A DNA stretch of 64,000 nucleotides, from assembly GCF_003857055.1 (NCBI RefSeq), contig NZ_QGSZ01000356.1, positions 1 to 64,000 of the forward strand. The letters run 5' to 3'. Below are positions 7,538 through 16,671 of the stretch, in pieces. Under the pieces are notes generated by a model. The model was not told the DNA's origin. It did not search any database and was given only the letters and a program-made list of their open reading frames with translations. The first letter of the stretch is position 1; each line of letters begins with the position of its first letter. This DNA comes from Micromonospora inaquosa (GTDB lineage Bacteria > Actinomycetota > Actinomycetes > Mycobacteriales > Micromonosporaceae). Position numbers and translations under genes: made by a program.

Positions 7538-8242
7538 GTGATCGCACGCTTCAAGGACCTCTGCCTCGATGCCGCCGACCCGCTCGCCCTCGGTGGCTTC
7601 TGGGCGCGGATGCTCGACGGCGACGTGGCCGACGCAGGTGACGGCGACACCCGGGTCGATCCCCGCTCCGCCCGCTCACCAGCCGAGTCGATCTGGGTGA
7701 ACAAGGTGCCGGAGCCGCGAGTCGGCCGGCCCCGCGTACACCTGGATCTGCGGTTGGCCGACCCGGAGCCGGCGGCGCTGCTCGCGCAGGGCGCCCGGCT
7801 GGTCCGCGAGCCGGACGACGACGCCGGCCGGTGGGTGCTGGCCGACCCGGAGGGCAACGAGTTCTGCGCGTTCCCGGCCGACGCCAACAGCCGCCCGGGT
7901 CCGTTCCAGCTGGTGGTGGACGCGCTCGACCCGGCCGCCCAGGCGACCTGGTGGGCCGGCGTGCTCGGCGGCACCATCGAGCACGGGTCGACCACCTCGT
8001 CGGTGTTCGGCGCGGCCGGCTTCCCCTGGGAGTACTGGGTGTTCGACGGGGTTCCCGAGCCCAAGACGGTCAAGAATCGCCTGCACTGGGACGTCGAGTT
8101 GGCTGACCCGGAGCCCATGGCGCTGATCGCGGCGGGCGCGACGCTGCTCCGGGAGCCGCTCGACGAGGCCCACTGGTGGTGGATCCTCGCCGACCCGGAG
8201 GGCAACGAGTTCTGCGCCTTCGCACCAGCGCCCACCGGGTGA
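7538..8242 (+). CDS. VOC family (glyoxalase/bleomycin-resistance-like) protein
   Basis: A 234-residue protein with two tandem VOC modules. Each module ends with the same phrase, LADPEGNEFCAF, and each carries a glyoxalase_6-like core (VHLDLRLADPEP in the first, LHWDVELADPEP in the second). VOC proteins bind a metal and act as lyases, dioxygenases or antibiotic-binding proteins; the substrate cannot be read from sequence. GTG 7538 (VIARFKDLCLDAADP) is chosen because VOC similarity begins there and the in-frame sequence before it is DUF397 relic. Confidence 0.8.
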   Translation: MIARFKDLCLDAADPLALGGFWARMLDGDVADAGDGDTRVDPRSARSPAESIWVNKVPEPRVGRPRVHLDLRLADPEPAALLAQGARLVREPDDDAGRWVLADPEGNEFCAFPADANSRPGPFQLVVDALDPAAQATWWAGVLGGTIEHGSTTSSVFGAAGFPWEYWVFDGVPEPKTVKNRLHWDVELADPEPMALIAAGATLLREPLDEAHWWWILADPEGNEFCAFAPAPTG

Positions 8243-8427
8243 ACGACCGACTACCGAGCGCGGGCATCGTCGGCTAGCGTTTTCCTAGCGCCGCAGCCGG
8301 CGCGTTCGCCGCTGCCGTCGACACGCCTCCGGCCGACCCATGCCTGCCCGAACGGTTGGTAATCGCGGGAACGTCCCACCGCGGCTCCCCCGGTTCGGCA
8401 GGATCGTCCCAACGAGGAGGTGCCGTC

Positions 8428-8859
8428 GTGCAGGACACCCGCGCTCTCGCCCTGACGTTCGAGGTGAGCGGCCTGCCACCGGTCAAGACCGAAGCGTTGT
8501 CCATCTTCGCCGCCGGGCATCGGCAGGCGACGAGGGTCCGCACCCTGCTCCAGGCCGCCCTCGCCGCGGCCCAGCGCACCGGCTGGACGCCGTTGCCCGG
8601 GCCGATCGAGGTGGACCTGGTGTTGCGCTGCCCGCCCGGGCACCGTACGTCCGACGCCAGCACCCTGCTCGGCGGCGTCTGCGCGGTGTTGCAGGACAAG
8701 AAGCGGGTGTCGACCATCGGCCTCGCCCACCTCGGCGTCCTGGTGGACGTCGCTCTCTACGACGACGACCGGCAGATCCGCCGGTTGTCGTACCACGAGG
8801 AGCCGGCGGAGGACTTCTCATACCAGGTGCGGGTCGCCGCCGTACCTAACGGGGTTTGA
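8428..8859 (+). CDS. Hypothetical protein, possibly RusA-fold
   Basis: A 143-residue protein starting at GTG 8428 behind a strong GAGGAGG site. I do not recognise it with confidence. The order of features is reminiscent of RusA-type resolvases: an N-terminal strand (LTFEVSGLPPVKTEALSIF), a segment HRTSDASTLLGGVCAVLQDK where RusA has its D-N-L-K site, and LYDDDRQIRRLSYHEE where RusA has its second acidic cluster with Q-I. The canonical DNLLK residues are replaced by DASTLL, so catalytic activity is doubtful. It precedes another small gene by 47 bases. Confidence 0.6.
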   Translation: MQDTRALALTFEVSGLPPVKTEALSIFAAGHRQATRVRTLLQAALAAAQRTGWTPLPGPIEVDLVLRCPPGHRTSDASTLLGGVCAVLQDKKRVSTIGLAHLGVLVDVALYDDDRQIRRLSYHEEPAEDFSYQVRVAAVPNGV

Positions 8860-8906
8860 CCGACGTCCGCGGTGGGGTACCGCGGACGCCGACGAAGGGA
8901 GCACCG

Positions 8907-9182
8907 ATGTCGGAGCCACATGTCACGCTCGACCCCCGCGGGCTCGACCCTGTGCAGCGGAAACTGCGCGGCCCGCTGGAAGAGCAGCTGACCTCGGCGC
9001 TTCAGGCAGCCACCGACCGGGTCCGCGCCGACTACGCTGGCGAACCGGTCGAACAGGTCTGCCAGCGACTCCTGGAAGAGACCCGCTCCGGGTTGCACCC
9101 CGACATCGCTGCCGGGTTCAACCCGGACATGGACGAGTTCTGCCGGGTGGCGGTGGCGATCGTCCGGCGCGAGGCCGGCTGA
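8907..9182 (+). CDS. Small hypothetical acidic protein
   Basis: A 91-residue soluble, mostly helical protein (GPLEEQLTSALQAATDRVRA, EPVEQVCQRLLEE, FCRVAVAIVRREAG) with no signal peptide or membrane segment. ATG 8907 follows GAAGGGAG at good spacing, and codon use is typical of the neighbourhood, so it is likely a real gene. It ends 3 bases before the convergent L,D-transpeptidase stop. No family recognised; possible co-transcription with the gene upstream. Confidence 0.65.
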   Translation: MSEPHVTLDPRGLDPVQRKLRGPLEEQLTSALQAATDRVRADYAGEPVEQVCQRLLEETRSGLHPDIAAGFNPDMDEFCRVAVAIVRREAG

Positions 9183-9185
9183 ATC

Positions 9186-9971
9186 TCAGTATCGGCCGAG
9201 CTGGGCGTACGGGCTGAGCACGATGCGCGGTGACAGCGCCGGGTCCAGCCAGTTGAGCACGTCGACCAGGTGACCGTGTGCGAGGGCTACGCAACCAGCC
9301 GTGGCGTTGCCGGCGCTGGTGCTGAACTGGTGCAGAAAGATCCCACTGCCCGCGTTCGGCACCGGCTTCGGCACGTTCGGCGGCATGTTGTAGGTGATCA
9401 CCGCGAAGTGCGTGTACGCGGGGACCTCCTTCCACAGTGCCTCGCTGGCCCCGCCGGGGTTGGTCGCAGTGTGCTGGAACGTGTTGTAGCGCGGGGACGA
9501 CGGATTCTCGTTCCACCAGTCACCGCTGACCAGGCGGTGGTAGGGGAATCGCACGCCCGGGTTCGCGGCGATGCCGTACATGGTGGGGCCGATTGAATAG
9601 ACGCCGGTCGGCGTCGTCGGCACACCCTCCACGTGGTTGTCGCTGAAGCCCTTCGAGCCGATCCGGGCGGGCAACGCCGCCGAGGCCGGCTGCCAGCCGT
9701 TGCGGGCCCGCACGAACGCCTCCACCGTGGCGTACGTGGTGGTGTAGCTGCTGGCGCCGACGATGATCACCTGCTTCGTCGCCGCCGGCAGCGTGGTCAA
9801 CGCGCTGGCCCGGTTCTGGCGCTGCCGCCCCGGCCAGGGTCGCTGCGTCGGGGGCGTGCCCCAGGCCGGCCGCAGCGGCCCGCTCGCGGCGAGTGCGGGC
9901 CCGGCCGAGGTGAGCACGGCCGGGGCGGCCAGACCTGCCGCCGCGCCGAGGAGGAGAGATCTGCGCTTCAT
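9186..9971 (-). CDS. Secreted L,D-transpeptidase-like protein (Tat signal)
   Basis: A 261-residue exported protein. The N-terminus KRRSLLLGAAAGLAAPAVL followed by an ALA-A cleavage region is a Tat-type signal. The catalytic region resembles YkuD/L,D-transpeptidases: the His in GIFLHQFS and the Cys in ATAGCVAL near residue 236, preceded by a TPTGVYSIG substrate-loop segment. Such enzymes make 3-3 crosslinks in peptidoglycan or attach proteins to it. ATG 9971 gives the best signal peptide; ATG 9980 is an in-frame alternative. Monocistronic. Confidence 0.75.
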   Translation of the reverse strand: MKRRSLLLGAAAGLAAPAVLTSAGPALAASGPLRPAWGTPPTQRPWPGRQRQNRASALTTLPAATKQVIIVGASSYTTTYATVEAFVRARNGWQPASAALPARIGSKGFSDNHVEGVPTTPTGVYSIGPTMYGIAANPGVRFPYHRLVSGDWWNENPSSPRYNTFQHTATNPGGASEALWKEVPAYTHFAVITYNMPPNVPKPVPNAGSGIFLHQFSTSAGNATAGCVALAHGHLVDVLNWLDPALSPRIVLSPYAQLGRY

Positions 9972-10380
9972 GCCCGCCATCCTGACAGCCGAACGGCCGC
10001 ACGGCCTGCCCACTCGCCACGGTCGAGGAATTCGCGGGTCGGGTCAGGACCGGGTCCGCAACTACCCGGCCCTGACCCTCGGCCGTCCGGCAAGGGAGCG
10101 GACAGCTCCGGCACCCGTCGCGCGGGCGTGGCAGGACGCCACGCGCCGGAACGGGGTGAGCCGGCCACTCCGCACTCAGCTCCACGGTGCTCACCCGCCG
10201 AACGCCGACGCGCCCCCGACACACCCCGAAAGGCCGGGAGCGCCGGACCAGGCTAGGTGGGCTCCGACCCGGCGGACAAGCCGCATCGGACGACCGATGG
10301 CAGGACTTGTCCCACGCTGGAAATCGGGCAGGTCGGCGTAACACGACCATGATCGCCGACGCTGTTTGGCTCCCGCACGG
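9972..10380. other. 409-base gap without a recognised gene
   Basis: This lies between two minus-strand genes. Open frames here have no recognisable protein pattern. It should hold the promoter of the transpeptidase gene, and it contains a terminator-like inverted repeat at 10332-10360 close to the 3' end of the HAD gene. Confidence 0.5.
10332..10360 (-). terminator. Weak terminator-like hairpin after the HAD gene
   Basis: The arms GTCGGCG (10332-10338) and CGCCGAC (10354-10360) pair around a 15-base loop, 20 bases past the HAD stop on the minus strand. No T-run follows, which is usual in high-GC actinobacteria. The stem is short. Confidence 0.35.
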
Positions 10381-11091
10381 TCAGAAGTGCCGCAGCAGGT
10401 CCCGGAACGCGGCGAGCCGCAGCACGCCGTCGTCGGTGGGGTCCAGCTCGTCGTCCTCCAGCACCCAGGTGTTCGCGTTCGGAATGAACACCGCGTTCAA
10501 CCCGGCCGCCCGCGCGGGCAGGATGTCGGACTTCGGGGAGTTGCCGATCATCCACGCGCCGGCCGGCGGGAAGCCGTGCTCCCGGGTGAGCCACCGGTAC
10601 GTGTCGACGTTCTTCTCGGCGACGATGTGCGCGGCCCCGAAGTGGTGCAGCAGGCCACAGGCGTCCAGCTTGCGCTGCTGCTCCTCCTGGTCGCCCTTGG
10701 TCAGCAGAAGCAGCTCGTGCCGGCCGGCCAGTTCGTCGAGCGCGTCGGCCACCCCGGGCATCAGCTCCACCTGGTGCTCGACGAGCGCCACTGCCAGTCG
10801 GTCGATCTCCTGGCGTTCGGAGTCGGTGGCCGGCCGCTCACGCAGCCGCTCCAGGCACTCCGCCAGGCTGCGCAGGAAGACCTTGCTGCCATATCCGTGC
10901 GCCACCGCGTTGGCCCGCTCGATGTCGTCGAGGACGACCCGCAGCTCCGCCCGGTCCAGGGTGGGGTGGTCCAACCAGCCCAGGAAGTCGTCGATCACCC
11001 GCTCGAAGACCACGTTGTTCTCCCACAACGTGTCGTCCGCATCGAAGATCAGCACCTGTGCGTGCCGCCGGGCCGCCGTGTCGACCGTCAT
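10381..11091 (-). CDS. HAD superfamily hydrolase
   Basis: A 236-residue cytoplasmic phosphatase-like protein. The HAD motifs are in order: motif I LIFDADDTLW near residue 15 (nucleophile Asp and general acid Asp), motif II LLLLTKGD, the conserved Lys region AEKNVDTY, and motif III MIGNSPKSD. The cap lies between motifs I and II and is mostly helical. ATG 11091 follows GGGGAGGGGATGG, a good ribosome site, although the frame is open further upstream. The substrate (sugar phosphate, phosphoglycolate or similar) cannot be inferred. Confidence 0.85.
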   Translation of the reverse strand: MTVDTAARRHAQVLIFDADDTLWENNVVFERVIDDFLGWLDHPTLDRAELRVVLDDIERANAVAHGYGSKVFLRSLAECLERLRERPATDSERQEIDRLAVALVEHQVELMPGVADALDELAGRHELLLLTKGDQEEQQRKLDACGLLHHFGAAHIVAEKNVDTYRWLTREHGFPPAGAWMIGNSPKSDILPARAAGLNAVFIPNANTWVLEDDELDPTDDGVLRLAAFRDLLRHF

Positions 11092-11241
11092 GCCATCCCC
11101 TCCCCGGCCCACCGCCCGGCAGGCCAGGAGACAGGGTAGGCGGCGGGCAGACGCCAAAGCCCACGATTTTTCCCGCTCACTCACGTTTCGGTTCGTCGAC
11201 AACGGCCCGGCCGGGCGCCCACCCACCACCTGGCGGCGTGG

Positions 11242-11820
11242 TCACGGCCACCTCAGCAACCGTTGCGCGATCAACACCTCGCGGTCCTCCTGCCCCTCGG
11301 GTCGGAGCCGGCCACCGCGGGTGAGCATCACCACGCCGTGCAGCAAGCTCCAGCCCACCTCGGCGAGGGTGTCCGGGTCCCGGCCCTCGGCCAGCGGGGT
11401 CAGCGCCGCGCGCAGCTCGGCGAAGACCGCCCGCGGCGCGGCCGGCACACCATCCGCGCCGAGGGCCAGGTCGGGGGTCAGCGCGAGCATCGCGTCATAG
11501 ACCTCGGGATTCGTGTACGCGAAGTCGAGGTACGCGGTCGCGACGGCCGGCCAGACCCCTTCGGGGCTGCCGACGGTCTCCGCGTGCGCCTCGGCGAGAT
11601 CGGCGGCCAGATCGGCGAAGGCGCACACCGCGACGGCGGCGATCAGCGCCTCCAGATCGGCGAAGTGCCGATAGATGTCACCCATGTCGATCTCGGTCCG
11701 TTCGGCGAGCCGTCGGGTGGTCACACCCGACCAGCCCTCCGTCTCGACCAACTCTCGCGCGGCCGTGACGATGAGGTCACGCCGGTCCTGTTCAGCGGCC
11801 TTCTCGGCAGGTCCGGGCAC
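11242..11820 (-). CDS. TetR family transcriptional regulator
   Basis: A 192-residue regulator. The N-terminal helix-turn-helix reads LIVTAARELVETEGWSGVTT then RRLAERTEIDMGDIYRHFAD, the classic TetR pattern. The C-terminal part is a helical ligand-binding domain of the TetR_C type (LTPDLALGADGVP, LHGVVMLTRGG). GTG 11820 is the best start by family length, but no clear ribosome site precedes it, so a leaderless mRNA or a GTG at 11844 is possible. It is divergent from the LtrA gene, which is the most likely target; this is inference from position. Confidence 0.8.
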   Translation of the reverse strand: MPGPAEKAAEQDRRDLIVTAARELVETEGWSGVTTRRLAERTEIDMGDIYRHFADLEALIAAVAVCAFADLAADLAEAHAETVGSPEGVWPAVATAYLDFAYTNPEVYDAMLALTPDLALGADGVPAAPRAVFAELRAALTPLAEGRDPDTLAEVGWSLLHGVVMLTRGGRLRPEGQEDREVLIAQRLLRWP

Positions 11821-11998
11821 GCAACCGAGCGTAAGGGCGGACACCTGCCGCAGTTGCCGGGTGACGGATTGGTGACTGTTGTGGTTGGCCGGCGGCCTCT
11901 GCCCACGTGCCACCACCGCCCCCTGGCTCGTTAGGCGAGGAGATCACCGCGACGGGAGGGCACGTGGTCGTTCGGGGGCACCGGAGCGCGGCGAGCCG

Positions 11999-13201
11999 AT
12001 GAGAAACACGAGCGGCGTACGGCTGCTTCGCGACGACGCCACCCGGCAACGGGCGACCTTCCTGGAACTCTTCCTCGACCTGGTCTTCGTCTTCGCCCTC
12101 ACCCGGATCTCCGCGCGGCTGATCGTCGACTTCACCGACGGCCAACCTGGCGTGCTCGCGGGCCTCGGCCAGGCTCTGCTGCTGTTCCTCGCACTGTGGG
12201 CGGTCTGGTCGGTGACGGTCTGGTCGACCAGTTGGCTGGACCCGGACGCCCAGATCGTCCAGACCGTCATCATCATGACGTTGGTCGGTGCCATGACGAT
12301 GGCCGTCGCCGTGCCCCACGGCTTCGGCGCACGGGCTTCACTGTTCGCCATCACCCTGGTGACTCTCCAGATCGGCCGGGTGGTGTATTTCCACCTCGCC
12401 GGGCACGGCCGGCCGGACCCACACCAGTCCATCCGGATCCTGTTCTGGTTCGGCCTGAGCGCACCACTCTGGGTCGTCGGCGGCCTGGTCAACGACGGCA
12501 CGGTCCGTGGGGCACTCTGGACCCTCGCCGTGCTGATCGACTACACCGGGCTGTTCCTCGGCTGGCCGACCCCCCGGCTCGGCGCGCAACGGCTCGGCGT
12601 TCAGATGATCGCGGCCGAGCATCTGGCCGAGCGGTACCAGCAGTTCCTCCTCATCGCTCTCGGCGAGGCGATCTTCGTCATCGGGCTCAGCTTCAGCGGC
12701 AGCGAGTTCCACAACGACCAGACGGGCGGGTTCGTCCTGGCGCTGGTGAGCACCGTCCTGCTCTGGCGGATCTACTTCCACGTGGCGGGAGGGGTGCTGG
12801 GCACGGCGATCGACCGTTCCCGCGACGCGGCCCGGCTGGCGACCGACATGGCGTTCGCCCACATGGTGATGATCGCCGGGATCGTGCTGACCGGTGTCGG
12901 CTTCGAGCTGTTCATCGCGGAACCGCTCGGGCACCTCCCGTCGGCCTGGCTCATCGCCATCTTCGGCGGCCCGGCGCTCTTCCTCGTCGGGCGTTCGACC
13001 CTCGAATACCAGGTCTTCGGACGGGTCTCCCGGTCCCGGTTGGCCGGCCTGCTGGCCCTCGGCCTGCTGACGCCGCCAGCTCTGCACCTCCAGCCGCTCA
13101 CCGCCGGCGCGGTTGCCGCAGTGGTGCTGCTCGGCGTCGCCACGGCGGACGCGCGACGCTCACGCCGGCGTCCAGCAGAGACACCCACTCCCCCGTACTA
13201 G
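11999..13201 (+). CDS. LtrA family integral membrane protein
   Basis: A 400-residue protein with about ten to twelve membrane segments. The N-terminus carries the low-temperature-requirement A signature: ATFLELFLDLVFVFALTRIS, followed by a WSTSWLDPD loop and later AEHLAERYQQFLLIALGEAI. The family was named from a Listeria gene needed for growth in the cold; biochemical function is unknown. ATG 11999 gives the standard short cytoplasmic N-terminus (VRLLRDDATRQRATF). It is divergent from a TetR regulator that may control it. Confidence 0.88.
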   Translation: MRNTSGVRLLRDDATRQRATFLELFLDLVFVFALTRISARLIVDFTDGQPGVLAGLGQALLLFLALWAVWSVTVWSTSWLDPDAQIVQTVIIMTLVGAMTMAVAVPHGFGARASLFAITLVTLQIGRVVYFHLAGHGRPDPHQSIRILFWFGLSAPLWVVGGLVNDGTVRGALWTLAVLIDYTGLFLGWPTPRLGAQRLGVQMIAAEHLAERYQQFLLIALGEAIFVIGLSFSGSEFHNDQTGGFVLALVSTVLLWRIYFHVAGGVLGTAIDRSRDAARLATDMAFAHMVMIAGIVLTGVGFELFIAEPLGHLPSAWLIAIFGGPALFLVGRSTLEYQVFGRVSRSRLAGLLALGLLTPPALHLQPLTAGAVAAVVLLGVATADARRSRRRPAETPTPPY

Positions 13202-13321
13202 CCGCGACGGGCGGCGCGCGCGGTGATCACGCCATCGTCGACGCGCAGCGCGACCACCGAGTCGATCTCGCCGTCGAACCGGAGGACCAGCGGATCGACA
13301 GTGCTCCACTATCCTCGCGCG

Positions 13322-13711
13322 ATGACGTCGCAGACCGCGCTGCGCAGGCGCACGAAGCATGTTCTCGTGGCCGTGTCCGTCACGCTGGGCTTGCTGTCGT
13401 GCCTGTGGGTCCTGTCGTTCCTGTGGTTGCAGGTGTTCGGTACCGAGGGGGCGTTGCCACCGAGATCGCGAATGCCGGGGGTGCCGTCCGGAGCGACGGT
13501 CACCGATGAGAGCACGGAATGCGCCTCCGGTGGATGCTGGCGAACGATCACCGTGGTGCCCGCGCCGGGGCAGTCCCCGGAGGACCTGGCGCACGAGATG
13601 GGTCTGTCCGAGGAACTGAGCCTGCCGCCGACCCTGTTCGACCCCGCGTCCGTCTACGTGGGGGCCCACTCCAGAGAGGGCAAGCTGGTCGTCCACCTCG
13701 GCTATCGGTGA
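13322..13711 (+). CDS. Small membrane-anchored hypothetical protein
   Basis: A 129-residue protein. After a basic start (TALRRRTKHV), one membrane segment spans about residues 15-38 (VLVAVSVTLGLLSCLWVLSF), so about 90 residues face outward. The outer part contains a closely spaced Cys pair (ECASGGCW) that could form a disulfide. No family recognised. ATG 13322 is chosen because the basic-hydrophobic anchor begins there. It is convergent with the IPT surface protein gene, separated by a strong terminator. Confidence 0.6.
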   Translation: MTSQTALRRRTKHVLVAVSVTLGLLSCLWVLSFLWLQVFGTEGALPPRSRMPGVPSGATVTDESTECASGGCWRTITVVPAPGQSPEDLAHEMGLSEELSLPPTLFDPASVYVGAHSREGKLVVHLGYR

Positions 13712-13774
13712 GCGCCGAGGCGGGACGATGTTGTCGTGTTCCTGGCAGGCTGAACGGGTGCCCGCCGCGTTGTT

Positions 13775-13813
13775 CGCCCCGGCCAGGGCCCGGGTTGGGC
13801 CCTGACCGGGGCG
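13775..13813. terminator. Strong bidirectional terminator between convergent genes
   Basis: The arms 13775-13791 (CGCCCCGGCCAGGGCCC) and 13797-13813 pair over 17 positions with one G-T-type mismatch around a 5-base loop. It lies between the convergent small membrane gene and the IPT gene, 14 bases before the latter's stop, so it can end both transcripts. Confidence 0.75.
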
Positions 13814-13826
13814 GTAATTCAGCGGG

Positions 13827-16466
13827 TCAGCCGATCCGGCCGGCACGCTGCCGGCGTCGGGTCAGCAGCACCAGGACGACGCCGAGGAGAGCCAGCAACG
13901 CGCCGACGCTCAGCGGCGCGGCCACGGTGTCACCCGTAACCGGCAGGATTCGCGGCACGTAGCGGAAGGTCAGCGCGTTGGAGGCTCGCCCGTCGACGCT
14001 CACCACGACCGTGGTGTTCCCGGCCGCGCAGGCCGGCGTACGGAAAGTCAACGAACGGCCGTCCGGCGCCACGGTGACCAGGCTCGCCGCGATGGTCTGG
14101 CCGCAGATGGTGACCACGGTCCGACCTGGGACGAAGCCGGAGCCACCGACGGTCACTGTCGTGCCGCCACCGGTCGACCCCTGACCCGGGTTCAGCTCGT
14201 CGGTGACCGGCGGGGCGATCTGGTACGTGAACCCGTCCGGCTCGACGACGTCGTCACCGGGCAGTAGCACCGTGACGTCCACCGGGCCAGGCAGGCCGGG
14301 TGGGGTAACCACTGTCAGTGAGGTGCCGCTCGGGTCCACGACGAGGTTGGTTCCCGGCGTGTTGCCGAAGTTCACGCCGGTCGCGCCGGTGAGGCCGGTC
14401 CCGGTGATCGTCACCGTCGTACCACCGGTGCTCGGTCCGGTGTTCGGCACGATCGAGGTGATCGTCGGCGCGACGTACGTGAACGGTGGCGCGGCGGCGG
14501 TGCCCGCGGGGAACACCAGTCGTACGACGGCTGACCCGGCCGCGTTCGGCGGGGTGACCACGGTGATGGTGGTGCCGGCCGGGTTGACGGTGAACCCGGT
14601 GCCGGGCACCCCATCGAAGGTGACTCCGGTCGCCCCGGTGAAGCCGGTCCCGGTGATGGTGACAGTGGTGCCACCGGAGGTCGGCCCGGACGTCGGGGTC
14701 AACCCGGTCACGTCGGCGTCACTGCCGTCGGCCAGGTACGTGTAGTCCAGTGGTGCCGCCGAACCGCTCCCGGTGCTCACCACCACCGCCGCGGGGCCGA
14801 TCGCCCCGGGCGGGGTGACAGCGGTCAACGACGTGCCGCCCGCGTTGACCGTGACGTCAGTGGCGGGCGCCCCGTCGAAGGTGACGGTCGTGCCACCGGG
14901 GATGAAGCCAGCGCCGGTGATCGTCACCGTCTGACCGCCCGACTGCGGGCCCTCGTCCGGTGTGATCGACGCCGCGATCGGAGCCGCCGCCACATAGGTG
15001 AACCCGTCCGGCGCGGTCACGTTCGCGCCCGGGATCAGCACTGTCACGTCCACCGGACCGACCGGTCCAGGCGGAGTCACCACGGTCAGCGAGGTGCCGC
15101 TCGGGTCCACCACGAGGTTGGTCCCGGGGTTGTTGCCAAACGTCACCCCAGTCGCCCCGGTGAGGCCGGTGCCGGTGATCGTCACCGTCGTACCACCGGT
15201 GTTCGGGCCCGAGTCCGGCACGATCGAGGTGATCGTCGGCGCGATGTAGGTGAATGTCGGCGCGGTCACCCGCCCGGCCGGGAAGACGAGTTCGACCACT
15301 GCCGGACCGGCGGGATTCGGCGGGGTGACCACGGTGATCGTGGTGCCGGCCGGGTTGACGGTGAACCCGGTGCCGGGCACCCCGTCGAAGTCCACACCCG
15401 TCACACCGATGAAGCCGGTGCCGGTGATCGTCACCGTCGTACCGCCGACGGTCGGCCCGGAGGTCGGCGTGAGGTCGGTGATCACGGCCGCGCTACCGTC
15501 GGCCAGGTAGGTGTAGCCCAGCGGCGGCGCGGTGCCGTTCACCGTGCTGACCACGACGGACGCCGGGCCGACCGCGCCGGGCGGGGTGACCGCCGTCAAC
15601 GAGGTGCCCGCGGGCGCCACAGTGACCCCGGTCGCCGGCACACCGTCGAACGTGACGGTGGTGCCGCCCGGAATGAAGCCCGTACCGGTGATCGTCACCG
15701 TCTGGCCGCCCGACTGCGGGCCTTCGTCCGGCGTGATCGTGGCGGCGGCGGGCGCCGCCGGCGGCCGCTCGCAGGCGGCCTCGGCCACGATCACGGTCCC
15801 GACCGGAATGGTCGTCGGCACGCCGAGGATGGTGCCCGACAGGGTGAGTACTGCCCGCACGGCGATCGCGGTGGCGCCGGTGGCGGTTGTCGTCTCGACC
15901 CGGGTCAACGAGGCGTTCAGGCTCGCGCCCACCAGGCCCGGTACGACCACGGCCGCGCTGCCCACCACGGCGGGGGCGTTTGCCGTCAGCGTCACCGCTG
16001 AGCCGAACAGCTCCAACCCGACGAACGTGGTGTCCGCGCTGGTCGCGCCGACCTGTGGGCAGGTCGCGGTGGCGGTGACCTCCCCCGCGTCGAGCACGTC
16101 GACGCCGAGGACCGCCAAGCTCAGGCCGTTCACGCTGGACGATGCCGAGGACGAGGCCGCCGCCCGGGTGGCGGTGACCTCCTCGACGGTGCCGCCGGCG
16201 GTCACGCCGAGCGCACCGGGAATCGAGATGGCCAGCAGCGTCTCGGTGTCGGTTCCTCCGGCGGCCGGTGCGGTGGCGGAGCCGATGGTGGCGTCTGCGC
16301 TGATCACGGCGATGCCGAGCACTTCCGCGGACAGGTCGACGACGACACCCCGCGCGTTCGCGTCGCCCGGTGCGGCCCGTGCCGGCGTCCCCGCTCCCAG
16401 GGTCGCCAGGCCGGCGACCAGCATCGCTGTGGATGCGGTCGTGATTCTTTGCAGGACAGAACTCAC
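13827..16466 (-). CDS. Sortase-anchored surface protein with seven IPT/TIG domains
   Basis: An exported cell-wall protein of 879 residues. Residues 1-31 are a signal peptide; about 32-235 form a beta-rich Thr/Ala-rich domain like choice-of-anchor proteins; seven IPT/TIG immunoglobulin-like domains follow at about 243, 328, 410, 499, 584, 667 and 752. The C-terminus is a sortase signal: LPVTG at 841-845, a membrane segment (851-869) and RRRQR. Domains 4-6 repeat domains 1-3, so a three-domain block was duplicated. The GTG start follows GGGGGA at 5 bases. No sortase gene is in the window. Probably adhesive or structural; ligand unknown. Confidence 0.85.
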   Translation of the reverse strand: MSSVLQRITTASTAMLVAGLATLGAGTPARAAPGDANARGVVVDLSAEVLGIAVISADATIGSATAPAAGGTDTETLLAISIPGALGVTAGGTVEEVTATRAAASSSASSSVNGLSLAVLGVDVLDAGEVTATATCPQVGATSADTTFVGLELFGSAVTLTANAPAVVGSAAVVVPGLVGASLNASLTRVETTTATGATAIAVRAVLTLSGTILGVPTTIPVGTVIVAEAACERPPAAPAAATITPDEGPQSGGQTVTITGTGFIPGGTTVTFDGVPATGVTVAPAGTSLTAVTPPGAVGPASVVVSTVNGTAPPLGYTYLADGSAAVITDLTPTSGPTVGGTTVTITGTGFIGVTGVDFDGVPGTGFTVNPAGTTITVVTPPNPAGPAVVELVFPAGRVTAPTFTYIAPTITSIVPDSGPNTGGTTVTITGTGLTGATGVTFGNNPGTNLVVDPSGTSLTVVTPPGPVGPVDVTVLIPGANVTAPDGFTYVAAAPIAASITPDEGPQSGGQTVTITGAGFIPGGTTVTFDGAPATDVTVNAGGTSLTAVTPPGAIGPAAVVVSTGSGSAAPLDYTYLADGSDADVTGLTPTSGPTSGGTTVTITGTGFTGATGVTFDGVPGTGFTVNPAGTTITVVTPPNAAGSAVVRLVFPAGTAAAPPFTYVAPTITSIVPNTGPSTGGTTVTITGTGLTGATGVNFGNTPGTNLVVDPSGTSLTVVTPPGLPGPVDVTVLLPGDDVVEPDGFTYQIAPPVTDELNPGQGSTGGGTTVTVGGSGFVPGRTVVTICGQTIAASLVTVAPDGRSLTFRTPACAAGNTTVVVSVDGRASNALTFRYVPRILPVTGDTVAAPLSVGALLALLGVVLVLLTRRRQRAGRIG
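14205..14972 (-). repeat. IPT triplet, duplicated unit B (domains 4-6)
   Basis: Codes for residues 499-754. It aligns domain by domain with the unit at 14973-15740: each unit opens with ITPDEGPQSGGQTVTITG, continues with a LTPTSGPT domain and ends with a TITSIVP domain. The near identity suggests a fairly recent duplication of about 768 bases within the gene. Confidence 0.75.
14973..15740 (-). repeat. IPT triplet, duplicated unit A (domains 1-3)
   Basis: Codes for residues 243-498, the first copy of the three-domain block. The domain order and the opening sequence are the same as in unit B. The seventh domain (residues 752-836) is outside the repeat and more divergent, with two cysteines (TICG, PACA). 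Confidence 0.75.
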
Positions 16467-16671
16467 CGATTCCCCCGTTCAGTTCGATTGACGGGTCCGC
16501 TCGGCGTGTTGGCACCCGTCAACGAATGAACGAGGAAGAAAGGTGCAAGTTATGCCATTTCAGACATACCGGACGAAGTGAGGATCGCTCGGCGCTCCGA
16601 CTGAGGATCCCGCAACGCGAGTCGCCGGGATGGCACTTGTGTCCGAGCGACGAAAAGCGAGATCATCACGC

